DNA from: Odontesthes bonariensis
Lineage: Eukaryota; Chordata; Actinopteri; Atheriniformes; Atherinopsidae
Assembly: GCF_027942865.1 (NCBI RefSeq)
Contig: NC_134520.1
Span: 3,036,501 to 3,100,500 of the forward strand
Direction: 5' to 3'
Length of the DNA stretch: 64,000 nucleotides
In this document: positions 26,035 through 39,500 of the stretch, piece by piece
How the letters are laid out: each line of letters starts with the position of its first letter
How positions within the stretch are numbered: position 1 is the stretch's first letter
The notes under the pieces: generated by a model
What the model was told of the DNA's origin: nothing
What the model saw: the letters and a program-made list of their open reading frames with translations, nothing else
Databases searched by the model: none
Program-made: the position numbers and the translations under genes

Positions 26035-26466
26035 TTAACCCAACTTAGAATCAGTGACCAGTATTGCTAGATTTGGATGAAATCAGATTGGACCCCTAAC
26101 TGGTGGAACAACTTTGGGAATTAGGTGGTTGTTGCTGCTGAATTCTGGAAGAATTTGTTCTTTTGCCTTTGAGTGAGATGATTTTGCACATAGAGGGGAA
26201 GGGAGCTGTGATGAGATGTTCTGTCAATACTGTCAGGGAACACTGAACACCTTTGGATTGTCTGTAAAAGTTCCTTGATAAATAATAAGGCAAGTATTTC
26301 CCTTTGTACCCTGTGTGCATGTCCAAAATGTTGTAGTTTCATAATCCAGGCTTAAAAATGATGAGATGACATGGTTTACAGCCAGCAGTTGTTTTGTGTA
26401 ATCACGTGACAACGTATAGTTTTCTCACTCCAACCATGTGTTTTTGATTCTCTGAATCTAGCCACA

Positions 26467-27481
26467 CAGTGGCCTGCAAAAGTATCCACCCCCCTGTGGC
26501 ATTTTTCATGTTTTGTTGCGTTACAACCTGGAATTAAAATGGATTGTTTGAGAGTTTGCACCATTTCATTTACAGAAAGTGCCTACAACTTTGAAGATGT
26601 ATTATTTTGTGAAGCAAACAATAAATAGGACAAAAGAACAGAAAACTTCAGCGTGCATAACTGTTCACCCCCTCGAAAGTCAATACTGTTTGTAGAGCCA
26701 CCCTTTGCGGCAATCACAGCTGCAAGTCACTTTGGATAAGTCTCTATGAGCTTGGCACATCTTACCACTGGGATTTTTGCTCATTCCTCAAGGCAAAACT
26801 GCTCCAGCTCCTCCATATTGGATGGTTTTCGCTTGTGAACAGCAATGTTCTAGTCTAACCACAGATTCTCAATTGGATTGAGGTCTGGATTTGGACGGCT
26901 AGGCCATTCCAACACATTTAAATGTTTCCCCTTAAACCACTCGAGTGTTGCTTGAGTACTATGCTTTGGGTCATTGACCTGCTGGAAGGTGAACCTCCGT
27001 CCCAGTCTGAAATCACAGGCAGACTGACACAGGCTTTGCTGAAGAATGTCCCTGTATTTAACACCATCCATCTTTCCCTCGACTCGGACCAGTTTCCCAG
27101 TCCCTGCTGCTGAAAAACATCCCCACAGCACGATGCTGCCACCACCACGTTTCACTGGGGGGATGGTGTTCTTGAGGCGATGGGATGTGTTGGGTTTGCG
27201 CCAGACATAGCGTTTTCCTCGGTGGCCGAAAAGCTCAATTTTAGTCTCATCTGACCAGAGCACCTTTCTCCATATATTTGGGGAGTCGCCCACATGCCTT
27301 TTGGCAAACTCAAAACGTGCCTTCTTATTTTTAACACTAAGTTATGGCTTTTTTTTGGCCACTCTTCCATAAAACCCAGCTCTATGGAGTGTACGGCTTA
27401 CTGTGGTCATTTAAATTACAGGTTGGAATGTTACAAATTAGGTAAAAAGTCAAAGGGGGTGAATACCTTTGCAAGGCACTG
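26467..27481 (-). mobile_element. Tc1-like transposon with internal deletion
   Basis: The left end CAGTGGCCTGCAAAAGTAT and the complement of the right end CAGTGCCTTGCAAAGGTAT are terminal inverted repeats. TA follows the right end at 27482-27483 and CA, a mutated TA, precedes the left. On the minus strand an open frame of 147 codons (27293-26850) holds the catalytic core: WRKVLWSDETKIELFG (first Asp), then GGGSIVLWGCFS, the degraded second Asp block FQQVNDPKHS, and NPDLNPIENLW (final Glu). The DNA-binding half of the transposase is absent: only a piece near TLHRAGFYGRVAKKKP survives, interrupted by a stop. Total length is about 1.0 kb against the usual 1.3-1.6 kb. Non-autonomous. Confidence 0.9.
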
Positions 27482-27483
27482 TA

Positions 27484-30400
27484 TACATTAATTCTAACCC
27501 TAAACTTTTAACTCCTAACCCTTATCATTAGCAGGTGGAAGTGATGTGGAATAGAAGCTAAAGATGGAACAGCCAAAGTAGAAAAGTGAAATGACTTTTG
27601 AAATGATTGTGCAGGAAAGGATTTAGACCAGCCATCTCTCACTTAAAGTTCACCTCTCATGTGGCATTTTTGACTTAGCAAAGAGTGACAGCTGTCAACA
27701 TCACTACATTGCAACCGTTAACTTCATCACATCGCGACAGGAGTGGAAATGTCAGCAGTTTAGCGAAGGGAGCTGTATTCCAGTAGAGACAGAAGAAAGA
27801 AAATGTGGTTACTGTGCACTGGTGTACTGAGCCTTAACTGTGAAATTACTGAATATTTTTACGTGGACCAACTTGTGTATTTTACAATCTGTCCTGAGAT
27901 CTCATTGTGTCTCATATGTATTATTTTTTTTTAAATTAAATGTCATACATGTTGCTCCTTAAAAGCTTAATTGTGATTACTGGACTAAAATTGGAGCGCT
28001 AAAAGGTACAGATTTGGAACTACATTTTGCCCAGTTTCACTAATTGGGAAATGGAAAAACTCCGTCTTTAAGGAAAGGAGTACGTTTATTGAGCGCACCA
28101 TAAGAGTCTCTGGAGAACTGACTGTTTCCTCAAAAACTGTTCTCTCCAATATATAAATATATATATGGTATATAAATATTTACTTGTACTGCTCCCTTTT
28201 CTAAAGCTTTTCTAAAGCTCAATATGTTTTGCTATTGAATAAATCCCTCCAAACTTAAATCCTTTTCTCTCTATTTATTACTGTTACTTACTTACTCAAA
28301 CGTTTTCCTCATGATTCCTTCACACATTAAAATGGCTTAGATATAACCCTGCACCTCAGCCTCATTTAGTATGCGCAGATCTATGAATATGCAAATTGTC
28401 TCCTGCCTCCATCTCCACCATTCCCCTGGCTGCTCACCTTCGACTCTGCTCAAACACCGTGGAACTTCTGTGGGCTTGAAAAGGCAAGACATAACACTGT
28501 AGAGATAGAGCTGCACAAGCACAGATTGGGAACTCGTGTCGAAGGCGAGAAAGAAAACAAGTAAATTGTGTCTGTCAGGGATGCCCAGATCGTAACATTT
28601 TCTGTTTTGCTTTCTGCGTGTTGTATATAAATGGGAAACAACTAATCATTAGGAAACAACTGATAATGATGTCAGGTGGACCTCATTGCCAACTGCCAGC
28701 TCTGACATTGCCCTCTTTTTAGACACATTAGTTCTCTTTGTTAAATATGAAATCTTGGCAGATCAAATTAGCATTTTTTGCATAATATCTGAGACTAGAC
28801 TCTGAGACAATCTATAAGAACATTAAAGTGATTCACGGTGGAGGAATGGTTGAGTTTCTATTATAACCCTTATTATATTTGCACATTTTGACATTATTAC
28901 ACCTCAGCTGAGTCTCACATGCTACCTGGAGAGTGATGACAAGTCATTATCTTGTATGAAACCCTGCACAGTGCTCAGAATCTGAGGTTAGAGTCCACAT
29001 CCAAGTCGTATAAAGTCAAAGCTTCAACAACAGCTGGGATGGTATTTAGCGATTTGTTAATGTAAATGACTGTACGCTGAGGTTTATAATACAGCTGAAC
29101 TGCTGTGTTTATGGTGGTAACGTTGCATTTGTACCACCACCTGCAGAGAAACAAGTGTTTATCCAAACTGTTGCTGCATTTGAGCCATTTATTGCTTTGA
29201 GAAAATCAAATTTTAATTGTTTCATTTAGTTAAACATCTACAAGGAGTTTTAGCAAACCATAACTGTAAACACTGCCTATTCTAACTGTCTCCTATTTTT
29301 AACAGTTTTACTTTTTTTAAATGACAGTTTCAGGCTTTTATAGTTCACAGACTTCTTTACACTTGTTTTCCCATGCAAGATACACCCCTTGCTGTAAATC
29401 CCTTCGCTGTATCTCGACACACAGGCTTGAGCATGTTTTCATTCTGCCGTACAGTTCACTGAGTTTCTGTTTGTGCCGCTGACACAGTCAAACCTGGAGT
29501 TACAGCACCAACATTTTGAAGATGTAACCTGCTATTTAGAGGCAGCTGACAGTGTCTGATTTACAAAAACACCATACAGCTATCTTGGATAGTTCATTTT
29601 TGTTGCATGCATGGAGCAGTGTGCAATGTGGCGGTTCTGCAACGGATATATTCATGCTGAATTACAGTGTGATTCGTGAGTGAGTACTGTAAAAGCATCC
29701 AGAAGGTTTTCTGGTGTGTTGAGTGTGTGCTAAGATATCTAACTTTGCTATTAAAACTAGAATTAGAATTCTAAAACAAAGGAAAAACCTACACAAATAG
29801 TGGAAAACTAGTGAGAACCAAAAACAAGTGAAAATCTACTTGTTTATTCCTTCTATACCCTTTAGTGTAGTGTGTGTCATGACTGACAACCAAAGGAAAA
29901 CGTTTTCCACACAGAGACACACACACAACCGCACCCACACGCACATCGTACATTCCTCTGCAATAGCCTGTCCACCAGGCAGGTTCCCATGAAGCAATAA
30001 TAAGACTGACAATGACTTCGCGGCTTGTTCATATGCCAATAAATCTACGACAGCAAGAAAAAGAAATTGCTGGCAGATGCCGCAGTAGGTAAGAGGGCGC
30101 CTCCTCCCAGCTCAGGATTGTGCTATCCTGCTGACAGACAAGCCGAAAGGCAGCTTAACAAAACAACACACAAAACCAGACTTCATACCAACCCAACAAA
30201 CAACTACTGCATCTGAATCAGATAACACCTCCTAACATCGGACAAGAAAGGGAACAGCAAGAAAGACAGCAGCTAAACTTTATACATTTCACTTTCAATT
30301 ACATCAAACAAAGCAAATGAATAAATGCATTTTATTTACTTCTACAGCCATGGAATGCAAATCTATTCACTTTGTTCATCCAGGCTTCACTCATCAGCTT

Positions 30401-30540
30401 TTGTCGCGAGCTTTGAAAATGTAAAGTGAACTTAAGTTTGCCGAGCTTGGGGCAACAACTTAAATAAACCTATTCTTTACATAAAGAGTAATCGTTTAAT
30501 GCAAAAAACTTATAAGCTGTTTTGCCGTTGGACACCTTTT
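27484..30540. other. non-coding, no gene seen
   Basis: Inferred to be intronic sequence of the tgm1 5' leader. No supported exon, RNA gene or complete mobile element. An AT-rich run of alternating TATA lies near 28150-28180. Confidence 0.4.
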
Positions 30541-30557
30541 TAACCTTATACTGTACA

Positions 30558-30591
<34 letters not shown>
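30558..30591. repeat. compound (AT)n(GT)n microsatellite
   Basis: Alternating AT for about 12 bases, followed by about ten GT repeats. Confidence 0.95.
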
Positions 30592-30950
30592 TTATCAAAT
30601 GAATAATGGCCTAAAGGATAAGCGATAGAAAATGCATTTTGTGTCAAAATGCAGTATTTTCATCGTTGTGTGAGGAAACATGCTAAAGACAAAATAAATC
30701 TACATCATTCAGTATCTGGAGAGTTTGAATAACACAGACTCGCAAGTCGTCTTGAGAGCATGCAATGATCTGTGTGCTGCGAGGGGCATACGAGCCTGTG
30801 ACCTTTTGTAGTGAAAATATGAGATCATGAGATCTTTCTAGTAATACAGCAGTGTGGGCGTGGTAGCTTACACTGAGCAGTTGAACTTTGTATTCAAAAT
30901 GACAGGCAGTGCTGCTTCCACCTTTTATAACATGAGACTCAAGTAATTGG

Positions 30951-30974
30951 TTTTTTTTTTGGGGGGGGGGGGGT
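30951..30974. repeat. T-run followed by G-run
   Basis: A run of T directly followed by a run of about 14 G (roughly 30961-30974). Long G tracts like this are sequencing-sensitive and could be a sequencing or assembly artefact. Confidence 0.8.
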
Positions 30975-33900
30975 TGCAGATAGCATATTTTGTCCCTACA
31001 TATTAAAATGTTTCTACATAATGAGAGCTATATGAGAGCTAGTCAGAGCTAGTCAGAATATGTAAAGACACTAAAGTTATACGGAAGATGTTAATCAGAT
31101 TTGCCAAAGGGTGGTTTAAGAGTTGTCAAATGATTAAGTGGAGAATGACCAAGGGACATGTACAGGATTTTGGACATATTTCATGACCAGTCGAAGATGA
31201 AAAGAAAGTCATTTGGATGGATTTTCAAGAGGAACTTTGACAGGTAATCCCTCCCTGTCAAAGCACTGAATGGGTTTTTAAAAACTGTCTCCTGGGAAGC
31301 AGTACCATTGTGAAAAAGAGAATTTGTGCACTTTGCAATTTAAAGATGTGCCGGCTGCTGCATTGACAAAGCGGCAGAACAGTAAGCCTCCTGTTTATCG
31401 TGGAAAGGGTCTCAGGAGACCTACACGAGACTGTCGCTAAAACAGAAGTGCCATGTTAGTGGGCCTACGTCTGCTGTTGTCGCCAAGCACAAGAAAAACA
31501 TAGTATGGTTGCATGATCAGCTTTTACCCAACACTGAGTCACACAAGGAAATGACCCATCCTTACGAACCACCTGGGGCGGGATGCATAAATGATGCATA
31601 CCTCCACCTACACACAAACTGGTATCCACAAAGGAAGAATGTGTGCGCACCTTATGTTCCTCAGAGCACGCATACCAGTCTATTTCTGAGTGAAAAATAG
31701 GAACAAAAATAAATTTAAAAAACATTTTCAATAGAGCAGATTGACAGCGATTTTTTTTCTCATCATCAGTTTTTCGAAACCCTAACCCTCTCTCATTTAA
31801 TTGTTGGTGCTATAAATTCCTGCAGGCACGCATTGTGGTCATGTGTATTGGCTGTAAAAGTACAAGTACTCTAGTTTATAATCCAACTGTTTCTATTTTT
31901 TTTAGCTCTTTTGCTCTGTCTTTACAGAGATGATCGCTTCTGTTGCTTTTCATCAATCCAACAGTTTTTATTCTGTTTGTGATTCGAGAACTGAAATCTC
32001 CGAATGAAACAGACTTACGTTTCTCTATTCCAATGATCTCTCAGAGTTAGTAAAACTGCACTTCATCAGGGAGCATCTGCAGCTTATTAAAACTGAATGG
32101 AATCAGGTTTGTGCATGTGCACATAGTTTCGCAATGACTGACGTTTATTGAAAAGAGAACCATACGTACACATCCCCTTATAAATCACAATAAAATTATA
32201 TGTTTTCTATATTACATTTCTGCCTATGTGCGTACACGCAGTTTTATGTATTTGGCCCCCGGTCTCTGAGAGACCTGAAAGGAGAAGCTGCATTCTTGTG
32301 ATTTTACAGGTTGTTTGCTTAGAAATAATTCTCAAGACAGTGATAGCCAATGAAATCCAAGTTTAAATCAAATCTATGGCAGAGATATTATGTTAATATA
32401 ACATTTCCTACATTACAACTGAACAAAAAGTAAAACTGAAGCTTAGGAGAGTTTTGCAGATATCTGTTAAAATAAAGAATAATGAAAACAATCTTCACCT
32501 GATTAGAGCTCTGCATTAAAAGTCTAAGACTCTTTCTCCAGAGGGTCCTTGGCCAGACTGCAAATCTGTAAAATGTCTTTAAGACAACGCTCTATATATT
32601 ACATGCTGAGACTTCACTCTTCGTAAGTCGATTATTTTTAACATTCACAGAGCCAAACTGCCGGCAAGGCAAAAAAATATAAAAAACAAGTTAAATGTTC
32701 ATCATCCAACTATGCAGAGGGGATTGTTACACAGCCCCTGCCTCAGTGCCAAGTATTTCGAGTTTGAGAAAAAAGTCAGCATGGAATGAAGCTGAATCCT
32801 CACGGCTGAAATTGCTCTACTTGTGGGGTATCTTATGCCCAGAAATCAAATCTCTTTGCTGCTATGGCCAATAATCTGTTAAATAAAAGCTAAACTGTTT
32901 GCCTGAAACTAACAGTGTGTGACGAGGAGGAATAAGATCGATAGCAGCGAGCGTGAGGCTGTGTGACGTCAGGAAGAGATTCGCATCACTCTACTCAGAG
33001 CGCAGTTTCTCCAGCTCCTGCTGGACTGAGGAGCATGTCACGCATCCTGCATGCAGTGTGACCAACTGAAACTGGGAATAGTATGCACATGAGATCTGAA
33101 AATATTTAGACACAAACTCAATGTTCAGGTATTTTTGCAGTTTTTCAAGACATACTCAAGTTACAAGTATTAAGTAAGTACAGGCGTAGAATGAGGCAGG
33201 ATTGGAAAATGCAGCTCTTTAATATGTATAACCCTCCTATTTATGGGCTCAGTCATAAATGGACAGTTGTCAGTGTCATGGACAGGTGTGGCCTATTATT
33301 ATTTCTTCATTAATAATTATGCAGGGAAAAGGTCGGACCTGATTCCTGCATTTGGCAGCTGTAGGAACCCACAAACTGCAGTCGAGGGAGCTTTGAATAC
33401 ACATTGAACAGGTCTTCCTGAAGCAGCAAAAAAAAGAGACAGTAACAAACAAGTAAGATAGAAACACAAGGAGAGGCCAAACCAACAATTTGTTTTTTTT
33501 TATGAGAAAAATGAATGTGCTGGTGAGCTCTTTTTAACGTAAAAAGGCTTGGATGTCTGCAGAGGACAGCAATGTTGGATGATCAAAGGATGCTTTCTAT
33601 ACTAAAAAAAAAAAAAGCCTCACTCATGAAGAGAACACTTCACAGAGGAAATACAAAGGGTTCACTGCAAAGTGCAAACCTTACACGAGCCTTTGCTGCA
33701 AAAGCTAAATAAATAAATAAAAGCAGTTCTGTAACAGCGCGTTTTGAAGAACCCGAACCAGAGGAATAAAGTGTGGAGATTATTTGGAGCATCATCTTTA
33801 AAACATGTGGAGTCGGTGTGATCGCATGATTTAGCATGACCTCCAAAGACTCTGGCTCACCAGTGTTTGCTGATGATTTGACGAGAGTCAAAAGTTGAAT

Positions 33901-34699
33901 TCCAAAGTGTATAGAGTTATGCTCTCTGTTCAGTTTCAGTCAAATGCCCCCAAAAGTTAACTGGATTTTTCTACACGCCGACAACCACAATTTGTGACAG
34001 AAGAGACAGTAGATTATTCTGCAATGGAAAAATCCATCACCTGTTCCCAACCTGTCTGAGAGACATTTCACCTATTCAAACAACACTAAAGAAAGAACGA
34101 ACCTGAAACTACAATTGAAGATGGGAGTCACATACCTGCTAAACGTAATGAAAATTGAAAATTGTATTCATGGCTTTCTGAATATGTCCAATCCCAACTG
34201 AAACCCTGCAAAGGAATTGTGCATAATAAAGAGCTGTTATTCCTGAACCCTCCCTCTAGTTTGGATGGAATACATGATCAGATTGCAAAGGCTACACTAA
34301 TTCTCATGTTATCAGCAGCAGATGTACAATAACACACCACAGAGTGCTTTTCTTCAAAGTTTTTTCCTCCAGGGGGGTGGTGATAAGCTTCCCTCATCTG
34401 CTCTCATGACCCATATGCCTGGGGGGCATTTATATCAGCCACAAAGGATCCTTCACTGAATTCAAGTCAATGTCAGAAGTCCACACACACACACAGACAC
34501 GTGCGTTTGTATATATTAAATATATACTTATATGCACCAAACTAGCTTCCTTTGCTTTGAATTAAGAGAACCCCATAGGCATGTAATTCACAGCTGATAT
34601 TCTGTGCTGACTGCAGTAAAGATTTTTAACATACGATATAAATCAAAGGTCTTCTAATTCAAACATATGCAGACAGAGAAAGATGTGAACCCGATTCAG
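30975..34699. other. non-coding; possible degraded DNA element near 31571-32263
   Basis: No exon supported. The end at about 32250-32263 (complement CCGGGGGCCAAATACATAAA) partly mirrors the sequence starting at 31571 (CCTGGGGC, then GCATAAATGATGC), which could be the worn terminal repeats of a hAT-like element. No target duplication was found. A perfect CRE-like octamer TGACGTCA lies at 32964-32971. Confidence 0.3.
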
Positions 34700-34705
34700 A
34701 CTCAC

Positions 34706-34775
34706 TCAGTTCAGTAGACGAAGGAATGTGGCAACGCAGACTGGAGGAACTAATCTTCTGCTAACTACGCTTTTG
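34706..34775 (-). other. tgm1: candidate untranslated first exon of tgm1
   Basis: On the minus strand a canonical donor GTGAGT (34705-34700) follows ACTGA. Upstream of it, within about 70-100 bases, lie a TATA-like box and a GC-box/KLF-like site (next entry). The putative leader contains no ATG. Joining its end to the acceptor at 24884 would put G at -3 of the start codon, a favourable context. Human TGM1 also has a non-coding first exon. No transcript evidence is available here; the 5' end is estimated from the TATA position. Confidence 0.45.
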
Positions 34776-34800
34776 TGTTTCACACCACAGGTTTGCAGCT

Positions 34801-34833
34801 CCTTTAAATACTTTCCACAGTGAGGACACGCCC
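34801..34833 (-). promoter_or_regulatory. tgm1: candidate tgm1 core promoter
   Basis: Minus-strand reading gives GGGCGTGTCC (34833-34824), a KLF/Sp-type site, then TATTTAAAGG (34810-34801), a TATA-like box. The expected start of transcription would be near 34775, leaving a short ATG-free leader before the donor at 34705. Regulation by KLF factors would fit an epithelial barrier gene, but that is inference from a motif. Confidence 0.4.
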
Positions 34834-35411
34834 ACTTCTACCATCCATCCTCCAGATATTACTAAAACAACAACAGAATTCATTCAGGAATGGAGCTGTC
34901 ACCCACTTCAATTTTGTGGGAAAATATAACAGCAAGAGAGTAGGTAAAGCATTCTCATTACACTTTGCAGCAGAAGTAAACATCCCTGCGCAATATCACA
35001 TAAAAGTATCAGATCTTTTATTTTTCAACATTTTGTATATTCTTTATGAGAGACTCTATCCTCCTTGACATCAGTGTTGCACACGTTTCTGGAGAGATAA
35101 TCTGCCATTCGTCAGAGACGTGCTTTTCCGCTGCTCTCTCCTTGAGGGGTTGACTTGCTTTATCTTTCTCTTTTCAAGTCGAGCAACATATTTGCCCAGG
35201 TCATAGCTTTCCCCTTTTCTTCTTCAGAAAGTGCTTTGTATTATCATTTAGCTGGAAAATTCCTCCTTTGCTGGTCTTCTGCCGACTGAGAAGTCAGTAT
35301 TTCAGTGTACCACAGGCACTCGTGGAGTTGCGTCACCAAAACAGATTGAATGCATTCATGCCTGTGTTGTCACTCTTCCACCTCTCCGCTTCACTGTTAA
35401 ATCAGTGTGTA

Positions 35412-36537
35412 TTTAATTCAATCCTGGGACCCGTGCTCTTCAACCTGTACATGCTTCCATTAGGCCAGCTAATACGCAGCTATAATGTGTCCTAGCACAA
35501 CTATGCAGATGACACTCAGATCGACGTGTCACTGACGGCAGGAGAACACGGGCCTGTAGATACACTGTGTCGCTGCATCGAACAGATCAGTGTGTGGATG
35601 CAAAACAATTTCCTCCAGCTAAACTCAGACAAAACTGAAATCATTGTCTGTGGCCCACAGAAACAAAGAGAAAGTGTTATCAGTCACCTTGAGACTCTCT
35701 CTCTTAAACCTAATAATCAAGTTAGAAATCTCAGGGTAATATTGGACTCAGATCTGAACTTTAACAGCCACATTAAATCTGTAACATCAGCAGCTTTTTA
35801 CCATCTAAAAAACATTGCCAGAATCAAAGGAATAGTGTCTAAACCAGACTTAGAAAGACTGATCCATGCGTTTGTCTCCAGCAGGTTAGACTGCTGTAAC
35901 GGCCTGCTCACTGGGCTTTAAACGGGCTGTAAGACAGCTGCAGTACATCCAGAACGCTGCTGCTCGAGTCCTGACTAGAACCAGGAAATACGACCATATT
36001 AGTCCAGTGCTCAGGTCTCTGCACTGGCTTCCTGTCGCTCAGAGAATAGACTTTAAAACAGCTCTGCTTGTGTACAAGTCTCTTCATGGTCAAGCGCCAA
36101 AGTACATCTCTGACATGTTAGAGCCACATGAACCAACTCGGACTCTGAGAACCTCAGGGAGGGGTCTCCTGCTGGTGCCCAGAGTCAGGACTAAACAAGC
36201 TGAGGCTGCGTTTCAGTTTATGCTCCTAAAATCTGGAACAGTCTTCCAGAAGATGTGAGACAGGCCTCAACTCTGACAATGTTTAAATCCAGGTTAAAAA
36301 CAGTTCTATTTAGCTGTGCATATGACACCTGAAAGTATTTTATCTGCACTCTTCACTTTTAAATGAATGAATTAATGATTATTTTTTATATTTTTATTTT
36401 TCCCCCTCTTCTTTGATTGCTTTTAACTGTGTTTTAATTATTATCTTTTAAATGCCTTTTCTTTATGTAAAGCACATTGAGTTGCCTGTGGTATGAAATG
36501 CACTATATAAATAAAGATGCCTTGCCTTGCCTATTTA
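35412..36537 (+). mobile_element. L2-type LINE, 5'-truncated copy A
   Basis: Starts within the reverse transcriptase ([11 protein letters not shown]), continues through [17 protein letters not shown] (catalytic YADD box), then [43 protein letters not shown] and [19 protein letters not shown], which is the conserved C-terminal region of L2/CR1-group enzymes. A stop before HNYADD, a frameshift near 35920 and another near 36230 inactivate it. The 3' end has ACTATATAAATAAA and a TGCCT repeat tail (36518-36532). It lies about 600 bp upstream of the candidate tgm1 promoter and is 5'-truncated, as is usual for LINE insertions. Confidence 0.85.
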
Positions 36538-39500
36538 TTGTGGCATTCCTGGCTAGATCACAGCAAACATGCTGGACCAAATGTATCTTGTTCTCATCTG
36601 AGCAAGGTACGTGGTTCCAGCATTAGTCAGGTTTCATTTCAGCTTCTTTAGCAAAGTTTGATTTTTCAGTTTTGTGCCAGAAAAAAGGTGATTTTTTTTG
36701 TTTGGTGGACACTGTACAAACTGCCCAAGTTGTTATAAAAACATATTTCAGATAACCACTGCACTATCACGACAGCTTTTATTAGTTGTGTTATGGCTGG
36801 TTCTGTAGCCTCTGATCTCTGTATCAAAGTTGTGTTTTGACTGATTTTTAAAAGTTTAGCTCACTTAAAACATATTCAGGCAGTCAATTTAGTATCATCG
36901 ATCGCAGGTGTATTGACTGTAATTTCACAGAGCGTCTACTTTAGACTGTTCAGTCTAATTGCTTTTATTGTTCAGAGAAGAAAATCCTCTACTTGTAGAA
37001 ATAATGAAACAATGACAAACATTCTCAGTCAATCGTCTGTGTTGTGTGTATTCTAATGAAGCTCACACATATTGAAGCTGGTGTCTCATGATGTATGGCT
37101 TGAATTGTTCATAAATTTTTTCAAAAAGAATGGGGAGACAAAGAGAAAAACAAGAGCCAAAACGGTGCACAAACAAGTTTAATTGGATTTTGAATATTTC
37201 AGTTAAAAGAAAAAAAGGCTTCTTCCATACTCATTTCAAGTTTTATGTAAAAAGCTCAGATGGCGCTGAGAACACGGACGGGCTAGCCAGTGAGCCAGTA
37301 TTCACTGTGCCAGAGCCCTGACAGAGCAGCAGCTGAATGCAATATATCCGTCATTTATTCAGCAAGTCTCACCTGTGGCTTTCCCATTTTGAAAATGTGA
37401 AAAAGGTCCATCCAGTGGCTCAGCGGTGGGATGGGCCAACAGATGAGTCACCCTCCACGGAGGCTGATTTAAACTGAATTTGTTTCTGATTCGTTGAAAG
37501 GGAGTGGACCTCCATTTACCTCTGTGTGACAGACTACTGTACGTGACTAAGACGCCTGAATGTGTGAATGTGACACACAAACAGGTTCAGTAGGTTTCAC
37601 TGATTGTTTCATTGACCAGCTTTGAACAAAAGTCTAACTGTGGCATAATTTAGAGACACACTAAACAAGCATCAAGTCCAAGTAGGTGTGTGAATATTAT
37701 GAATGAATATTGAATGAATAATACAATGAATATTATTTCCAACATCATTGGAAAATAAGAATTATCGACAAGCATATGTTGCCGTATTGATCCTCCATAA
37801 GATTCCTCTATAAACAATTGATATGAATATTTCTAAGGGACGGCAGCGAATTGATCCCGATTGATTTTTTCTGTATCAGTTGAATATTTCTCCACTTTGA
37901 TTCTTTCTTTTTATTTATGACAGAAATCTCAAATATTATAATCAAGGGTGAATTATTTATTAGATTACAGCCACTTTTACAGACAGATGAAACATCTTTA
38001 GAGGTAAAAAAAAAGGCGACTTTGACTCCATACATCAAAATAATTTTGCGAATTGTGAAATATATGTAGTCAGCCTACAGAGCTCTGATCAGTTCAGTAC
38101 ATCTGAAGCGGATTTTCATCAAAAGCAGGCATCCAACACTGGCTCAGCTGGGGTATTTTTCTGAATAGATGATTAAAATGTAAATATCCACCGGAGATGG
38201 TTTCAGTTTTAAAACTGTACAAACTTCAATGTTTTCTTTCTCTGAAAATCTCTGTGGGACAATTTCTGTCATATTAAACCAGTAGAGATGTTTCACAAAG
38301 GAAGTTTAGAAAAAACGAGTTTGATATTTTTATTGGGTTTTGTGCAGGGAAAAACTTTTTTTTTTTTTTTTTAAAGTTAATAAGTTAACTTGGATTGCGA
38401 CTCTTTACCCATTTCCAGAATATATACTGTATACGTCAAATTGATCCGAGATCTGAAGACCACGAAGTAGCCTTTTCTGAACTTTTAATTTAGTTGTTCA
38501 AAATGTTTGACTGGAATTGGACAGCTCACCTTCCTACCTGTAAATATTCCTACATGGTTCTAATATTTGATCTGTCCATCATTTAGATTCACCTTCAACC
38601 AGAAGAGAGGATAAAAAAGAAATCATCTATGAGCCTTAGTTAGAGTTCATTCAATTGTAATTTCACATGAACTCAACCTCACAAAGCAGTGAAGACATCT
38701 CTTAAGCTCGGCCCTCTGATGGCATGGCGGTGGATTACCTCATCAAGAAATAGAAGATGAATTGTTTTCAGTTTGAAATGAAAGGTGTGTTTGTGTTGAA
38801 ATTCAGTTCGCTTTCAGCCTGTTTTTTTAAACACTCCCAAAGAGAGAATGTTTTTTTTTCTTTGATAAAACAAACTGCACAGATTGCGAAATCAAATGCG
38901 TCAAATGACAAAGGAAAACAAATGAACAATGACAGTGATGTAAGTTAAGGCTGAACCAGGTGATTCACGGGAAGCAGGCGAGGCACACTCCGTCTTTCAC
39001 CTCATGGAATAGGCATTTAAAGAAAAGAGGAGCTCAAATGAAGAAGTTTGCAACAAAAACTTAAATCTGCCGTTTGATCGGTTGATTAAAACTTTATGCA
39101 ACGAATGACAACAGAAATTGAATTTGATCTTTTAGAATTTTTAGGTTTTTATCATGTTATAACAATAACATAACTGACTAATATTTGTGATCTTGAGTTT
39201 AACAGTGTGATAAAATTGCACAAGATGAAGCATCTAATGACTTTTTAAAAAAATTTTTTTTATCATCATTAAATAGTTCAACAACCATAGGTTCAGTGCT
39301 GCAGATCCATTTCACAGCTCAGAACAAATACATTTCTCCAACCTTCTTTGCTTAACCTCATGGCATTTTCTGTCATGGGAACGGAGCAAAATAATAATAA
39401 TAATAATCTTAATTATTCGACTGTACTGCTTGGAAATTTGAAGGTTTGACTGAAGAACAAATGAGCAGAGGGGCTTTAGCTCGGTTCTAATGGGTTCCAC

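Noticed and set aside
31571..32263. Possible complete hAT-like element
   Set aside because: The mirrored ends match only partly and no target-site duplication could be found, so it is mentioned only within a gap entry.
32964..32971. Perfect CRE octamer TGACGTCA as a possible alternative promoter
   Set aside because: A single octamer without TATA, initiator, leader exon or donor nearby is not enough to call a promoter.
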